From Brevibacterium sp. JSBI002 (GTDB taxonomy: Bacteria > Actinomycetota > Actinomycetes > Actinomycetales > Brevibacteriaceae): 64,000 nt of DNA. A program made the translations under genes and the position numbers. Shown in pieces: positions 63,974 to 64,000 of the stretch; the stretch's first letter is position 1; every line of letters begins with the position of its first letter. A model generated the notes under the pieces. It was not told the origin of the DNA, searched no databases, and saw only the letters and a program-made list of their open reading frames with translations. The stretch spans positions 1,178,001 to 1,242,000 of the forward strand of contig NZ_CP110341.1 in the NCBI RefSeq assembly GCF_026013965.1, read 5' to 3'.

Positions 63974-64000
63974 CCTTGACCTTCCCGAGTGAACAATCGT

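Overview
The window reads as chromosomal DNA from a high-GC Gram-positive (actinobacterium). Evidence: the actinobacterial neighbourhood eno - ftsB - DUF501 - ppx at the left end; a myo-inositol-1-phosphate synthase; a bio operon headed by a palindrome that matches the actinobacterial BioQ operator; a DtxR/IdeR-type iron box; a GlxR/Crp-type site; and many genes whose start codon lies exactly downstream of a TANNNT -10 box, as in leaderless transcription. Brevibacterium (Micrococcales) is my best guess for the genus, but that is an inference from overall content only. No phage, transposase, integrase, rRNA or CRISPR array was seen.

Layout. 1-5.5 kb: end of enolase, an AbiEi/DUF559-type gene on the opposite strand that interrupts the usual eno-ftsB order, then a tightly packed ftsB-DUF501-ppx-subtilase operon. 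5.6-8.7 kb: type II NADH dehydrogenase, a divergent NAD(P)-binding reductase/HxlR pair, and a small unknown gene. 8.8-13.3 kb: bioB-bioA-bioF-bioD. 13.35 kb: a tRNA with anticodon TAA and a short variable loop. 13.5-19.5 kb: MFS transporter and PPK2 (+), then a minus-strand run of membrane proteins (DUF1461, AEC carrier, small protein, two DUF202). 19.7-31.8 kb: Nramp-like transporter, HrpA helicase, RF3, inositol phosphate synthase, an AbgT transporter with a translated leader ORF, and a Bax inhibitor-1 protein. 32.2-39.5 kb: DHDPS-family lyase plus aldehyde dehydrogenase, a membrane-anchored molybdopterin oxidoreductase, a sodium:solute symporter with a small partner, and a divergent VOC/AraC pair. 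40.5-48.3 kb: a seven-gene minus-strand operon made of a peptide ABC transporter, isoaspartyl dipeptidase and an NhaC antiporter. 48.5-51 kb: malate:quinone oxidoreductase with a divergent LysR regulator. 51-55.1 kb: siderophore ABC uptake genes under an iron box. 55.2-59 kb: an SbcD/SbcC-like (YhaO/YhaN-like) pair. 59-64 kb: acyl-CoA ligase, acyl-CoA dehydrogenase, SDR and an APH-type kinase in one operon.

How the genes work together. The isoaspartyl module can import peptides, cleave beta-aspartyl dipeptides and possibly handle ions or counter-substrates through NhaC. It lies between two copies of a 24-base sequence from the 3' end of the AraC gene, which suggests it was inserted there. The right-hand operon has the same four enzyme classes as the levulinate/4-hydroxyacid (lva) pathway of Pseudomonas and is the best candidate for an unrecognised catabolic system.

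Caution: six single-base deletions, all in short G or C runs, break the siderophore permease, its binding protein and the SbcC-like gene between 51.7 and 58.6 kb. None is seen elsewhere in the window, so a sequencing or assembly artefact is more likely than real decay.
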